From the NCBI GenBank assembly GCA_049999725.1, contig JBNGIS010020714.1:1-64000 (forward strand): 64,000 bases of DNA, given 5' to 3'. Origin of the DNA: Haplomitrium mnioides. Taxonomy: Eukaryota > Marchantiophyta > Haplomitriopsida > Calobryales. Below, in pieces: positions 38,624 through 49,225 of this stretch; the first letter of the stretch is position 1, and each line of letters opens with the position of its first letter. The translations under genes were made by a program, and so were the position numbers. The notes below the pieces were generated by a model. The model did no database searches. It was not told the DNA's origin and saw only the letters and a list, made by a program, of their open reading frames with translations.

Positions 38624-41436
38624 TTAAGAATATAAAACAAGAAGGTGTAGAGCAGACCTTGCAACGTTTTGCATGGCCAGAGTCAAGTATTGGTCAACGA
38701 TGACATTTCTGGATGAAGTGATTCCCAATAACAAATCCTCATTCACAATTCCATCACTCTTGGCACCCAATGACTGTTCAAGCAGCCCACTTTGAATAGC
38801 CAGCAATCCACTTTCAATAACCATCTGCATTGGCTGTGGGGGAGGATGCAAACCCAAGTACCTTTTCCGAGGAACCTACCAGAACAAATAAAATTATTCA
38901 AATTTCTATGGCCACCATGTCCTTCGGTTCATACTATCTGAATTTCTTATGATTTTGGCATTGAAGTTAATTCATTATTTCTCTAAGCATTGCCGAACAT
39001 GGTTTGCCCAAAAGACAACAAGAATCCATCAGAGAGTTCTGGTAACCCTGAACAGACTCAGGCCTAATATCTTTTCTATCGAAGTTATTTTATCTTCTAC
39101 ATCCTTTTTGGCCACAAAATTGATAAAAATTGCATATGCATTACAAGCAAGATGGCTCAAAACATAATGACAAAAAAGTTTGGGCTACACCCACCAGGGC
39201 TCGCCATCGAGAGGTCAAAGAAGGGAAGAAAGGAAAAAGTTCTGCTGGCTCCATCATATCAGATAGTAAGAAGTGATCCACTGCCTCATCAAAGCGCAGA
39301 TCAAACAGAAGAAGAAACCCAACTTCTGCATGCACCATATTCAATCTTCTTTTGGCTTTCTCATCTCCAGCCTCTGCAAGACCATCCTCTGCGAGCAGGA
39401 GGGCCTCCTCAAATATTTTTTGTTTCAGTAGCTCCAAAACTTGTTCATCTAGTGGAACTTGTTGAAGGACCCAAACCTGCAGAAGAAATTAAGAAGAAGG
39501 AAGAGTATTTCAAACTGAATTCTCCCACATGATCAAGAACAGTGATGATCACAACAACATGGAGGACTACTGCTATGCTGAAAGTTACAATTGGGTAAGT
39601 TCAATGTTCCAAGTCATTTTACACTACTACCACCATCCATAGTCATTAATCTTGGCTACAATGTGAATGCCAAACATTGGCTGTGACTGATAGATGGGTG
39701 AGCACCTTGGATGCATTTGCTATCACAACAAAAGTGCCATCGTCATCATCAGCCACCAGATAGCTCCCCTTTCCAAAATCACTTAGTGACAGTGACTGCA
39801 TTTTCAGGCCGGATTTACGATGATAAAGCTCAACAAGACCTTGCTTAACCACTATGACATATGGAGGGCACTGCCCTACAGCTTCTGGAACAATTTGAAA
39901 CTGCAAACCGCCGCCAGCAGGGGTCCCCTGCATATTCATTGGGATCCCTGCATTGTCAATCAGTAGGAGAGCCTCTCCATCTTTAGGAAATGCCTTCAAA
40001 AGTGGACGCCATGGAAATTCTTGAGAAAGGGAAAATAGGTGAGTTGCTTGTCCACTGGCCAGAGAAAAGAGAATATATTCCTGCCGTGTTCCTGCTATAA
40101 TGACATCCCCAAGCCAAACCATGGTGACTACTCCTTCAACTCCAGCCATCTCCGCCACTCTCACAACTGACAATCCTGCAGATTCATCTTTACCAGCATG
40201 CATAAACCCATCCCTTTGGATCGTCTTCACATCTTTGTCCTGCTCAAAAGGACGAATTTCAAACAGCAAAATTTTCTTTTTCACCGCAACTGCCAATTTA
40301 CTTGAAATTTCTCCTTCGATACGATGCTCTCCCAGTGCTTGAGCTTTGCCAACTTTTTCCGTCTGTCCTGATAGCCTCCCAAATGATTCTCCAAATCTTC
40401 CGCTTCGTCTTCCTGGTGATTCCATTCCTTTTGCAAAGGCCTCACCAAAAGCCCCTTTCAACCCTCCAAATTTGGAAGAAAACCTTCCTCTTCCAGACAG
40501 CTTCTCTGTAACCTCGTCCTGTCCCACAGGTGTCCGTGGACCTTCTGATGATTCATCAAACACACCTTCCTTCAAGCTATTGCGGCTGGCAGAGTTCAAT
40601 CTAACAGTCCGAGAATTGATGTCTCTAGCCATCGCTGTTGTTCCTTTTGTCCCAGGTATCCGCTCTAGGCTACTCAGTGACTCCAAATTCAACAAAGAAA
40701 CTTGCCCTTCGCAAAGGAAAGCAAGCCGTCCACTTTCTGGCAGAGGACAAAGAGCTTCTACTGGGCTTTTGGCCACATGTTTACATGCAGTAAGAGACAT
40801 CTCGACCCCTGTCTTTTGAAGCCCCCTTGTATCAACAGAGACTGGAGACGAAGGCTGGACAAGTGGAGACAAGAGAAAATTTTCGGATGGCTGTTTGTTG
40901 GTCACACCATTTCCGTTGCCATGACCAGACACAGATACGAAGGGAGGTGGAGAGGATGCAAAAGGGGAATACGCAGACAAATCTTCCCGTGCAGAAGGAG
41001 AAGACGGTGAACTTGTTGAAGGCCTAGGTGGCCAGAACTGTTGATGGGAAACTGGACTGGATGCCAAAGTCGAAGAATATGGCAACTGGGAGCGCAGTTG
41101 AATAGGGCCAAGTGAAGAGGGATTGAGGGGACTGGGCGAGGAAGGGAGAGATAGAGGAGGTATGGATGGCTGAAAAGCGATGAAATTGGAGTTTGCCTTG
41201 TTCGGAGATTTAAAAGGAGTATCCTGTAATAATGGTTGAGAAAAAACGTATCGCAGGAGATATCCACTATCAGTTCCTATGTAAAGCACCAGAACTCCCG
41301 CCAGAACACCCGCCTCAGACTTCGAAGCTGCAATCGTCTGGAGTCGAGATGGAGGCAGTGGGGCGCCTTTCAAGGGTAAGGACTCCAGCTCTACTCTCAC
41401 TGCTACTCTCTCATCTCTTCTGCTTAATTTCTCCAT
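38624..41436 (-). CDS. VPS3: VPS3 / TGFBRAP1-like CORVET subunit, three visible exons, C-terminus not found
   Basis: Exon 1 is 41436-39706 (ATG at 41436, 577 codons), exon 2 is 39476-39195 (94 codons) and exon 3 starts at 38875. Introns are 229 and 319 bp with GT...AG ends and phase 0. Exon 1 encodes a CNH-type domain (VLYIGTDSGYLL, VEALCPLPESGRLAFL, MVWLGDVIIAGTRQEYILF) with a Ser/Pro-rich insert at about residues 85-190. Exon 2 has VGFLLLFDLRFDEAVDHFL; exon 3 has YLGLHPPPQPMQMVIESGLL, characteristic of plant VPS3-like proteins. VPS3 tethers endosomal membranes with Rab5. Exon 3 meets a stop at 38624, and the Vps39-type C-terminal region of several hundred residues is absent here. Either distant exons exist or the gene is truncated. 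Confidence 0.8.
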
Positions 41437-41487
41437 TCTCAACCCTCTCCTCTGGATCAAAGAGATCAGAGTATCAATTTCACTATA

Positions 41488-41949
41488 TCAGACCCTCCCG
41501 TCCCCAATGTATCCAAAATCAGTGCCAATGTTATGACATGTGCTTATATTGGTGGGCACTCCTATGAAATCTTTAAGGAATCCTTCAATGAACTGATACC
41601 AACTTCCAACTGAAAACCGCAAATCTTTCAATTGATGGGTATCTACTCTCAACGATGATCCCCGACAAGAAATAACCAGCAGGCCTCTGGACAGACCGTA
41701 ACTTTCAACCCTACACATTTGTCAAGAAGTACAATTTTCATAAACACTCTGCGTGTTACGAACTGGAATGAGGGAATGAGATCAACGAACAAAGAATTGA
41801 ACGTACATTCCTAAATCACGCTGCAGCAGAATGCACAGACAAGAGTAAAGGTCCTGCAACTCCACAAACCTTGCAGCTTCAGACTTCGCAATAAAGCCAT
41901 CATCACGGTCCCAAACAAACGAATATTCGGAAAGAAAGCAAAAGATCAT
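41488..41949 (-). CDS. TEN1: TEN1-like OB-fold protein (CST telomere complex subunit), two exons
   Basis: Exon 1 is 41949-41807 (donor GTACGT) and exon 2 is 41710-41488 (acceptor TGTGTAG). The spliced product is 121 residues, the usual size of TEN1. Recognisable stretches are RFVELQDLYSC (N-terminal strand), VESYGLSRGLLVI, LRVDTHQLKDL and FSVGSWYQFIEG, in the order expected for TEN1. The last 30 or so residues do not resemble the conserved C-terminus, so the end may be truncated or spliced differently. TEN1 binds STN1 and protects chromosome ends. An in-frame GTG lies upstream, but the ATG at 41949 is preferred. VPS3 starts 51 bp downstream in the same frame. Confidence 0.68.
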
Positions 41950-42057
41950 TTCCACCGCTCTTTCATCCACCGTTCACACTAGTTTTTGGCCAAATCGAGT
42001 TTGGCGTTTAGTAGCCCCTAGAAAAGGGAAATAGTCTTGTAGCACGCACTGTTTTGC

Positions 42058-42063
42058 TATATA
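42058..42063 (-). promoter_or_regulatory. Possible TATA box of the TEN1-like gene
   Basis: TATATA (minus strand, in GGTATATAGC) lies about 110 bp upstream of the proposed ATG. It is the only TATA-like word in a reasonable position. The remainder of 41950-42299 shows nothing else recognisable. Confidence 0.3.
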
Positions 42064-42299
42064 CCAACTGCCTAATATATTGTTATTATTTTATTATAGT
42101 TGACCACTAATGAGTGCCGGTAGTAGTTCATAACGAAGTGCAATTAGATCAATTTGAAAAATAATTTTTGAAATATTAGTTAATACTAAAATTAACTTTA
42201 AAAAAAAAAGGTTTTGAAATACTATTGGAGTATCAACATTATCTTTGACTCTCAATGCCATCACCCAAATATACTTATAATGAACTTTTTTTAGAGGAT

Positions 42300-42660
42300 T
42301 ATATCAAAAATCAAAGTATGTAGATTTTAGTATTTGAAGCAACAACCACATGAAAAGTTGAACAATCAAAGAACCAAATAACCTAAAGCTTTGCAAACAT
42401 ATGAAGGAGTTGATTTTGAAGTTGCACAAGTAAGAGTTGACTAGAGTTGACTTAAAGAGGTTCAAAATCTGTTCAATAAAGAGCATGCTTGTGCGAGATG
42501 ATGATGAATCAATGATAGAAGTATAGATGCACAAAGTAAGCCTGAATGAAAGAGATTTGCAAGGAAAATCATGATAATGAACTTACATGTGCAAAATCAA
42601 GATAAAAATTCAAGAAAAAAATGCAAAACATCAATGTTGAAGTAGAATTTTAAACCTACA
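42300..42660 (-). repeat. Repeat X copy 1
   Basis: It is homologous to 51830-52180: TCAACATTGATGTTTTGC, the GAGATGATGATGAATCAATG-like block and the TTCAATAAAGAGC-like block recur in the same order. It has no coding frame of interest. It lies next to family-F sequence at both sites, so it may be part of, or a preferred insertion in, that element. Confidence 0.6.
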
Positions 42661-42783
42661 AAGTTTAATGAAGTTACAATAACTAAGCTCTTGTAACTTT
42701 TGTCGAAAGCCGTCACTAGTTGCTTTATCAAAATGTAATATACTAGCATTTGCTATCTCTAGTGTATTTATTCAATGATCTGG

Positions 42784-44070
42784 TATAAAAGAATCTCAAA
42801 TACCAAATCCAAATGAGTAAGAACTCATGGTGAACTCTAATAGAATTCTTCAACCAAAAGCAACTCAAGGTCCAAACTAAGACCAAAAGTGCAAGCAAAA
42901 GCAAAGCAACCAAAGAACCCAAGTGATTCGAGAAGAACTCCATAATAAGGAGTGGAGCTAAGAAGCCCTTCTATTTATACAAGAGAAGAGGGTGTCCTTC
43001 CTCTTTCTTCACTTACAATTAACTTCTAATTCTAGCTCTAAATGTGACTCTTAACCAAAAGTGACTTCGAAAAAAAGTAACCTAAAAGTGACTCTCTACC
43101 AAAGTGAACTCAAAGACAAGTAATCTCATCTTAACCCTAAAAGTGACTTACTACCACTACCATTTTCTTCACTCCTCTCTATTTTTTTATAGATAGCACA
43201 ACCTTATGCTTGTACTATAACATAATCCTTGCCTTCTAGTCGATGACGTTCTCGTTATTGCCGCAACTTTCAAAAAGTTTAATAGCTTCTTGAGCATTCT
43301 TAAGATTTGAAGAATGTTCCCAAGTAGCATCATGAAGTGGATATCCTTTCCACAAAACCTTGTACTGAACTTTTGGATGTTGTTGGAGTTTATCTCTAGG
43401 TAATCCAATTTCATGATGGGCAAGCTGTTAAAAAGAAAAGACAACTCTTCCCGGAGCCCTCGCCGATGTCTCTGGATTCACCCATAAGTCTCTTCTTCTT
43501 AAAACATTTCTCTTTCTTTTATTCCCACTTCCAAAATGCGTGAAAGATGTTCAAGTTGTTGTTTCATTGCTTGAATCACCTCCTCTTGACTCTCCATATA
43601 GCTCATGCCAAAAACGAACCGTGGCTCTTATACCAATGTAAAAGAATCTCAAAGACCGAATCCAAATGAGTAAGAACTCATGGTGAAATCTAATAGAGTT
43701 CTTCAACCAAAAGAAACTCAAGGTCCAAGCTAAAACCAAGAGTACAAGCCAAAAGCCAAGCAGCCAAAGAACCCAAGTGATTCGAGAGGAACTCCAGAAT
43801 GAGTAGTGGCGCTAAGAAGCCCTTCTATTTATACAAGAGAAGAGGGTGTCCTTCCTCTTTCTTCACTAACAAGTCACTTTTAATTTCAGCCTTAAATGTG
43901 ACTCTCTACTAAAAGTGACTTCGAAAGCAAGTAATCTAAAAGTGACTCTCTACCAAAGTGACTTCAAAGATAACTAATCCAATCTTAACCTTAAAAGTGA
44001 CTCACTACCACTTCCTTCACTCCTCTATATTTTCTTATAAATAGCACAACCTTATGCTTGTACTATTACA
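42784..44070 (-). mobile_element. E1: internally deleted 1.29-kb chromovirus with two LTRs
   Basis: LTRs are 42784-43222 and 43637-44070 (minus orientation, 5' LTR at right, start TGTAATAGTACAAGC). Next to the 5' LTR is TTGGTATAAGAGCC, an initiator-Met-type primer site. The 414-bp interior joins the gag start (SQEEV-like) to the end of a chromodomain (LWKGYPLHDATWEHSSNL). Flanking 5-bp repeats TCTGG (42779-42783) and TCCGG (44071-44075) differ by one C/T. It is inserted in F1. Confidence 0.85.
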
Positions 44071-44075
44071 TCCGG

Positions 44076-44653
44076 TCTTCAAGACAATACATCATGAATA
44101 GTGTGGAACCTTCCCGGCTTGTACTCCAAGTTGAAATCAAAGAGTTGTAGTTGATCTTTCCATCGATGATGACAACTTGTTATATTTTCCAAGTGAATTT
44201 CTTGAAGCAATGGCTTGTGGTCTGTGAGCATAAGTATAGGTTTGCCGAAAAGATAATGTCTTCATACCTTGGTAGCATAAACCATTGCTAATTGCTCTCG
44301 ATCTCTTGCAAAATAATTTCTCTCCGTCGCATTCAATCGGCGTGACATGAATGCAATTGGATGAAGTCCATCTTCAAACTTTTGCTGTAAAACCCCTCCA
44401 ATAGCAAAATTAGAAGCATCAAAATCAACTATACAATGCCTCTTTATATCATACGGTTGTAGAATTGGACAAGATATCACCGCATCCTTGAGTTGTTGAA
44501 ATGCCACTTGCTCTTTGGTCGTTCATTTGAACTTTGCATCCTTCCCTTTTTAAATCCGTAAGCAATGCAGCAATATGAGCATAATAATAAATGAATCTTT
44601 GATAAAAACTTGCTAATCCATTAAAAGCTCCAACATTCTTTGCATCATTTGGT
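44076..44653 (-). pseudogene. F1 reverse transcriptase end and RNase H
   Basis: The minus-strand readings NVGAFNGLASFYQRFIYYYA, FQQLKDAVISCPIL, IVDFDASNFAIGGVLQQKFE and ATERNYFARDREQLAMVY are the connection and RNase H parts of Ty3/gypsy pol. The DASNFAIGGVL stretch carries the first catalytic Asp. Stops and shifts lie near 44485 and 44525. It continues the F1 reading that breaks at 49798. Confidence 0.85.
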
Positions 44654-44658
44654 GTTGG

Positions 44659-45226
44659 TGTAACGATCACTAAATTTAGTAAGCCACATCTAAAAATAAT
44701 ATCAACTATGTCTAGAAAGCTATTATTAAGTTAGAGTAGCAAAAAGAAATTGCTATTATAGAGAGATAGACACGTGGCACGAGGAGAGAAAGTCAATGAA
44801 TTAAAGTGAAAGAGGGAGTCTAAATAGACTACTTTAGAAGAAGATAAATGACACGTGGCAAGCGGAGAATTAAAGTAAAGAGAAGGTTCTAAAGATAAGA
44901 ACACGTGGCAAAAGGAGAACTAAAGAGATGGAAGGTTCTAAGGATAAAGACACGTGGCAAAAGGAGAACAAAAGTAAAGGGTGGTCTAATTAGAGTGAGA
45001 GAGAAAAGAGGGGTCCAATTAGAAGAGGATAGAAAAGGAACCAATAGGGTTCCTCCATATATGTAAGCAAAGTGCTTTCTCTCAAGTATATAAAGAAGGG
45101 AGAGTGCCTTGTTTGGCATCTCTTACCTTGTGGGTTCTTGAAGTTCTTGTGCGCTTCTCTTATACTAACTTGTATATGTTGTATTTGTGCTAACTTGTGT
45201 GTGTAATGTGGGTGTGTAGTATTACA
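44659..45226 (+). repeat. G1 5' LTR
   Basis: TGTAACGATCAC...GTAGTATTACA, 568 bp. It has four CACGTGGC boxes and a TATATAAA box at 45087-45094, with a pyrimidine-rich stretch after it. It matches LTRs at 49226, 52324, 60406 and 63835. Confidence 0.92.
44771..44958 (+). promoter_or_regulatory. Four CACGTGGC (G-box/ABRE) boxes in the G1 5' LTR
   Basis: Exact CACGTGGC octamers lie at 44771, 44852, 44902 and 44951, 129-316 bp upstream of the TATA box, each followed by an A/G-rich GGAGAA-type stretch. All four recur in the 3' LTR at 49338, 49418, 49468 and 49517. CACGTGGC is a known binding core for plant bZIP factors of the ABRE/G-box class. Response to ABA, stress or light is inferred. Confidence 0.7.
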
Positions 45227-45228
45227 AA

Positions 45229-45243
45229 TGTATCAGAGCTTGG
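45229..45243 (+). other. G1 primer binding site
   Basis: TGTATCAGAGCTTGG, two bases after the LTR, resembles the usual plant initiator-Met site (TGGTATCAGAGC). G2 has a weaker version at about 53249. Confidence 0.75.
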
Positions 45244-45538
45244 TCTTCTCTAAAGAGTGTGGATTACCCCTCTTTGGAGAAGTACTTAAGAGCTTTTTGA
45301 GTAGTGGAATCTCCACTTTGCATTGACTCCATTAGAGTTAAACTATCAAGTTTTCATGAATAAAAGATAGTGGATATCCCATCCTTTGTACATGAAGATA
45401 AGAAGTTTGACTTGATGCTATGGTAGCCAATGGATAGAGGAGCATTCGTACCTCCTAGAATTCTTCTATTAAATCATTTTAACATTTATGTGTTCAATAT
45501 TGACAAACATTTCTTTCGTCAATTTCTAGTGTATAACT

Positions 45539-45841
45539 TTGGCGATGATTTTATGGTTTTGTGATGGAATCAAGAGAACCTGTGGTAAACTATGGTGTTA
45601 TATGGGAGTGTTTTATTTATATTTTGTGGTAGAGAGAAAATTGGATTTGAACCAAGCTCTTCTAGAAGAGTTCAACTCCAACTGTCATATTTCTATTAGA
45701 GTAACGTCTAGGCAAACGCAACATGATTTTCTTGTTCGTAAGTTTGGAGAGAGGTTCTGTAATGTTGTGTTGGTACCCTCTAAACCTTTTATTTTACCTA
45801 TTCTTCACAATTGGAATGTGTATATATTTGTGTTTGTATAA
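45539..45841 (+). CDS. Unassigned pre-gag frame in G1 (about 100 codons)
   Basis: The frame between primer site and gag reads VERKLDLNQALLEEFNSNCH and DFLVRKFGERFCNVVL. The corresponding frame in G2 (53644-53877) stays open and is clearly similar (VERKMDLNQTPLKEFNSKCH), although the G2 gag is broken. I do not recognise a family. It could be an additional element protein or chance conservation of a leader. Confidence 0.4.
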   Translation: MAMILWFCDGIKRTCGKLWCYMGVFYLYFVVERKLDLNQALLEEFNSNCHISIRVTSRQTQHDFLVRKFGERFCNVVLVPSKPFILPILHNWNVYIFVFV

Positions 45842-45873
45842 GTTTTAGAGGGTTAAAACTGTAACAGAACAAC

Positions 45874-46842
45874 ATGGATGCTAACTCCAACAGTCTTGAA
45901 GAAGGAGTGTGGATGATAGCAAAGTTGGAAGAGCTTCAAGCAGCTTTTATAGCAAGCCAGCAACAAACAAACATGTTGATGGCAGAAATGGTGAAAATGC
46001 GACTACAACAAGAAAGTGTAGAAGGAAGTCGGGAGACGTTACTTCAGAAAATGAGTAAGTTGTGTAAAGTAGAGCCCTATGGAGGAAATCGCACAGTTGG
46101 CATCGTAAAAAGATGGGTTTATCGAATGGAGGTTCACATGTCATATTATCCAAATGCTTCGGATTTGGAGAAAGGATTGTTTGCAAGATCATTCTTAACA
46201 GAGCACGCATCAATATGGCTACAAGGTTGGGAGCGACAGAAAAATACACCAGGAGAACAACTTTTGTGGAGTAGTTTAAAAGAAGGTTTGCTCCAAAATT
46301 TTAAAGCAGTGGATTTTATATTGACCGCAAGAACGAAGCTTTGCGAGTTAGAGCAGCAAGGAAGTGTTGCAAGATACATTGAGGAATTTCGAAGCCTGCA
46401 AGCTCAAATCAAAGATATGAGCCCAACAGAGACCCTTGACAAATTTTTGCAAGGGTTAAAGAGAAAGATTAGATGAGAGGTTATGATGCGCAATCCAAAA
46501 GACGTAAATGAAGTTATTTCATTTGCTCAACGAATTGAATGGACACTAGGAATTGTGCAAACTGGAGGAAACTATGGCCTCATGCCTATAGAGTTGGGGA
46601 ATATAAAAAGAAGAGAATTTCATCACCCAAATCACCAAAAAATGGGACCACAACAAACTAATGAAAAGAGGATGGATGATCGACGAGAAACTCGAACATG
46701 CTACAATTGTGGTCGGGTAGGACACATTGCACCAAATTGTAGAGCAGTGCAGCGCAATCAATGGCGAGTATTTTGGCGGCCTCTCCATAACATCAACAAT
46801 GAAAGGGATGAAGAAGGTCAGGGAAACGATGGGCACCAGTAA
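45874..46842 (+). pseudogene. G1 gag with CCHC zinc knuckle
   Basis: The frame starts MDANSNSLEEGVWMIAKLEE. The capsid-like region has KLCKVEPYGGNRTVGIVKRW, EHASIWLQGWERQK and VARYIEEFRSLQAQIKDMSP. The nucleocapsid CYNCGRVGHIAPNC (C-x2-C-x4-H-x4-C) is near 46699. One in-frame TGA at 46474-46476 lies in a 3-bp insertion relative to G2; the phase continues afterwards. Confidence 0.88.
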
Positions 46843-46899
46843 AAAAACCTCGTGGTTTTGCTGGGATGAAGAAGAAAAGCGAAAGCATTTATTATATAG

Positions 46900-47400
46900 A
46901 AAAACAGAAAAATGAAGGGTTTATTGTGGTTGATGGATGGATGGAAGGATCTCCAATAAGAGTTTTGGTGGACTCCAGAGCAAAATAAAATTACTTATCA
47001 CGAGTGATAGCATTGAAGTTGAAGTTGCCCCTTGAAAAAGAAGAGCACAAAGTGGTGGAAATGGCAAATAGCCAAAACAAATCTATTGAACGATTATCTC
47101 AAAGTATAGCTTTACACATAGGTAACTATAAAGAGAAGTTGGAGTGGAAGATCACAACATTGGCAAGATATAACGTCATTCTTGGAATGAAGTGGTTACG
47201 AAGATATAATCCACAAGTAGATTGGAGAAAGAAGACACTTACAACGTCTCAATGGAAGATTTGAGGAGATCAATTACGATCTCATTCAAGACACCTACCC
47301 CTATATGTGATTGAAGCAAATGCGATCAAAAAGCAAGATGTGGTGTTTTTAAGACTCATACGGGAGCTCACTATTGACAATTAGTACTCAAATCATAATA
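46900..47400 (+). pseudogene. G1 retropepsin-like protease region
   Basis: VLVDSRAK then a stop, then NYLSRVIALKLKLPLEKEE and YNVILGMKWLRRYNPQVDW. The active-site D-S-G-A/T is altered to D-S-R-A and followed by TAA, so the protease is inactive. The ILGMxWL motif typical of gypsy proteases is clear. Confidence 0.8.
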
Positions 47401-48010
47401 TTCCACATGAATTTCAAGATGTCTTGAAGGAGTTTAATGACATTTTTCCCAATGATTTGCCCAAGGGTTTGCCTCCAAAATGGTGCATTGACCACAAGAT
47501 TGAGGTCATTCCAAGAAGTACTCCACCATGCAAAGCACCATATTGTTTGCCTCCTCATGAACTGGAGGAATGCAAATCTCAAATTACGGAATTGTTGGAA
47601 AAAGTATTCATTAAACCCATAATTTCTCCTTATGGTGCACTAGTACTATTTGTGAAAAAGAAGGATGGAAGTGTGAGGATGTACATCGATTATCGAGCAC
47701 TCAATCAACAAACGGTGAAAATTAAATATCCATTGCCAAGGATGGATGACTTATTTGATCAACTTCAAGGAGCAAATTACTTTACAAAGTTGGACTTGAG
47801 AAGCGGATACAATCAAATTCGAATCGCAGAAGGTGATGTGCAAAAAACAGCATTTTGAAGTCGATACGGGCATTTTGAATATCTTGTTATGCTTTTTGGA
47901 TTAACCAATGCTACTACAACATTTATGAGTCTTATGAATAATATTTTTTGATCTTATTTGGATAAGTTTGTTTTTGTCTTTTTGGATGATATTCTCATTT
48001 ACAGCAAGAG
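47401..48010 (+). pseudogene. G1 reverse transcriptase, truncated
   Basis: Motifs present: [61 protein letters not shown] and catalytic VFLDDIL (about 47979-47995). TGA at 47856-47858 replaces CGA (Arg; CGA is kept in G2), fitting CpG decay. A second stop lies near 47950. The frame ends just after the catalytic motif, where the fold-back begins; thumb and RNase H are deleted. Confidence 0.88.
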
Positions 48011-48109
48011 GTTGTAGCATTGGTTAATCCAAAAAGCATAACAAGATATTCAAAAGTGGATTGGCAACGGTTGTAAGAGATTGGAGGTTTATTACAACCG
48101 TTGCCAATC
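47877..48109. repeat. Double fold-back at the G1 RT-integrase deletion
   Basis: 48012-48055 is the reverse complement of about 47877-47922 (one 3-bp difference). 48058-48076 is the exact reverse complement of 48091-48109. The inverted strip carries pieces of both sides of the deleted interval. Confidence 0.85.
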
Positions 48110-49210
48110 CCGAATCGGCAATGGGAACATATAAGTATGGATATTGTGTGTGAGTTACCACATACTTCTACGGGTTATGATGCTATTGTTGTTTTTGTGG
48201 ATAAACTTAGCAAAATGATTCATATTCGTCTGACTACCAAATCAGTGACAGCACCGGAGTTAGCACAAATTTATTTGGAAGTTGTTTACTCTCATCATGG
48301 TATCTCCAAAGTGATTATCTCCGACTATGGCACTCAATTACCAGTATATTTTGGTGCACAATATTTGGTCTTCTCAAAACTAAATTGGCTATGTCTACTA
48401 CTTATCATCCTAAATCGGATGGTCAAACTGAACAGGCCAACCGCATTATTGAAGACATGTTGCGAGCTTTTACTTTGGAAGAGCAAGAGGAATAGGATTG
48501 GTTGCTACCTCTTGTGGAGTTCTCTTACAATAACTCCATCAACAGCTCTACACAAGCCACGTCTTTCTTTTTTATGTATGGTGAGCATCCAACTACTCTA
48601 TCTAATCTTCATTCTGCATCGGCCTCTAAGAGTCCAGCTACCAATGATTTCCTCCATCGGCTACACCACGGCATCCAACGTGCCAAGGGAAAACTTGAAG
48701 TCGCTCGCAATCGCCAAAAACAATATGTTGATGCTCATTTTCGTGAAGTGACCTTTGCTGTAGGTGACCAAGTATGGCTCTCTACATCCAATCTTCCTTT
48801 GCTTCGCTCTCGTAAGCTATCTGCTTACTTTATCGGACCATTTGCTATTTTCGCTCATATTGGTGAAGTGGTATATCAACTTGTTTTACCTCCTCACATG
48901 AAGATTCATCCGGTCTTTCATGTCTCTTTATTACGTGCTTTTGTCCCTCGCTCTACCACCTTCACTTGTAACCAAGAACCCTCTCCACCACTTGAGCTTA
49001 TTGATTGTCATGAGGAATTTGAGGTGGAACAACTCTTGAAGAAACGCACACGACGTCGAGGCCATTGTGAGATTGTAGAGTACTTGGTTCGTTAGAAAAG
49101 CTACCCTCTTTATGAAGCTACTTGGGAGCCATTGGAGAATTTGGCCAATGCCTCTACACTTGTTCACTCTTTTGAAAACTCTCTTACTCGCAACGAGGAC
49201 GTTGCCTCTT
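48080..49210 (+). pseudogene. G1 integrase core and chromodomain
   Basis: Integrase readings: ISMDIVCELPHTSTGYDAIV (first catalytic Asp), FVDKLSKMIHI, HHGISKVIISDYGTQ (second Asp, Gly-Thr; the usual Arg-Gly is Tyr-Gly). A one-base deletion near 48342 shifts the frame. Then LVEFSYNNSIN and YGEHPTTLS, a GPFAIFAHIGEVVYQLVLP block, and chromodomain KSYPLYEATWEPLENLANAS. TAG at 49093-49095 stands where the chromodomain Trp should be. The HHCC zinc region is deleted. Confidence 0.88.
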
Positions 49211-49225
49211 AAAAGGGAGGAGGAT
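49211..49225 (+). other. G1 polypurine tract
   Basis: AAAAGGGAGGAGGAT ends directly at the 3' LTR; G2 has the same tract at 60391-60405 with one change. Confidence 0.85.

Noticed and set aside
39152-39532. Plus-strand ORF of 126 codons
   Set aside because: Antisense of VPS3 exon 2 and its flanking introns.
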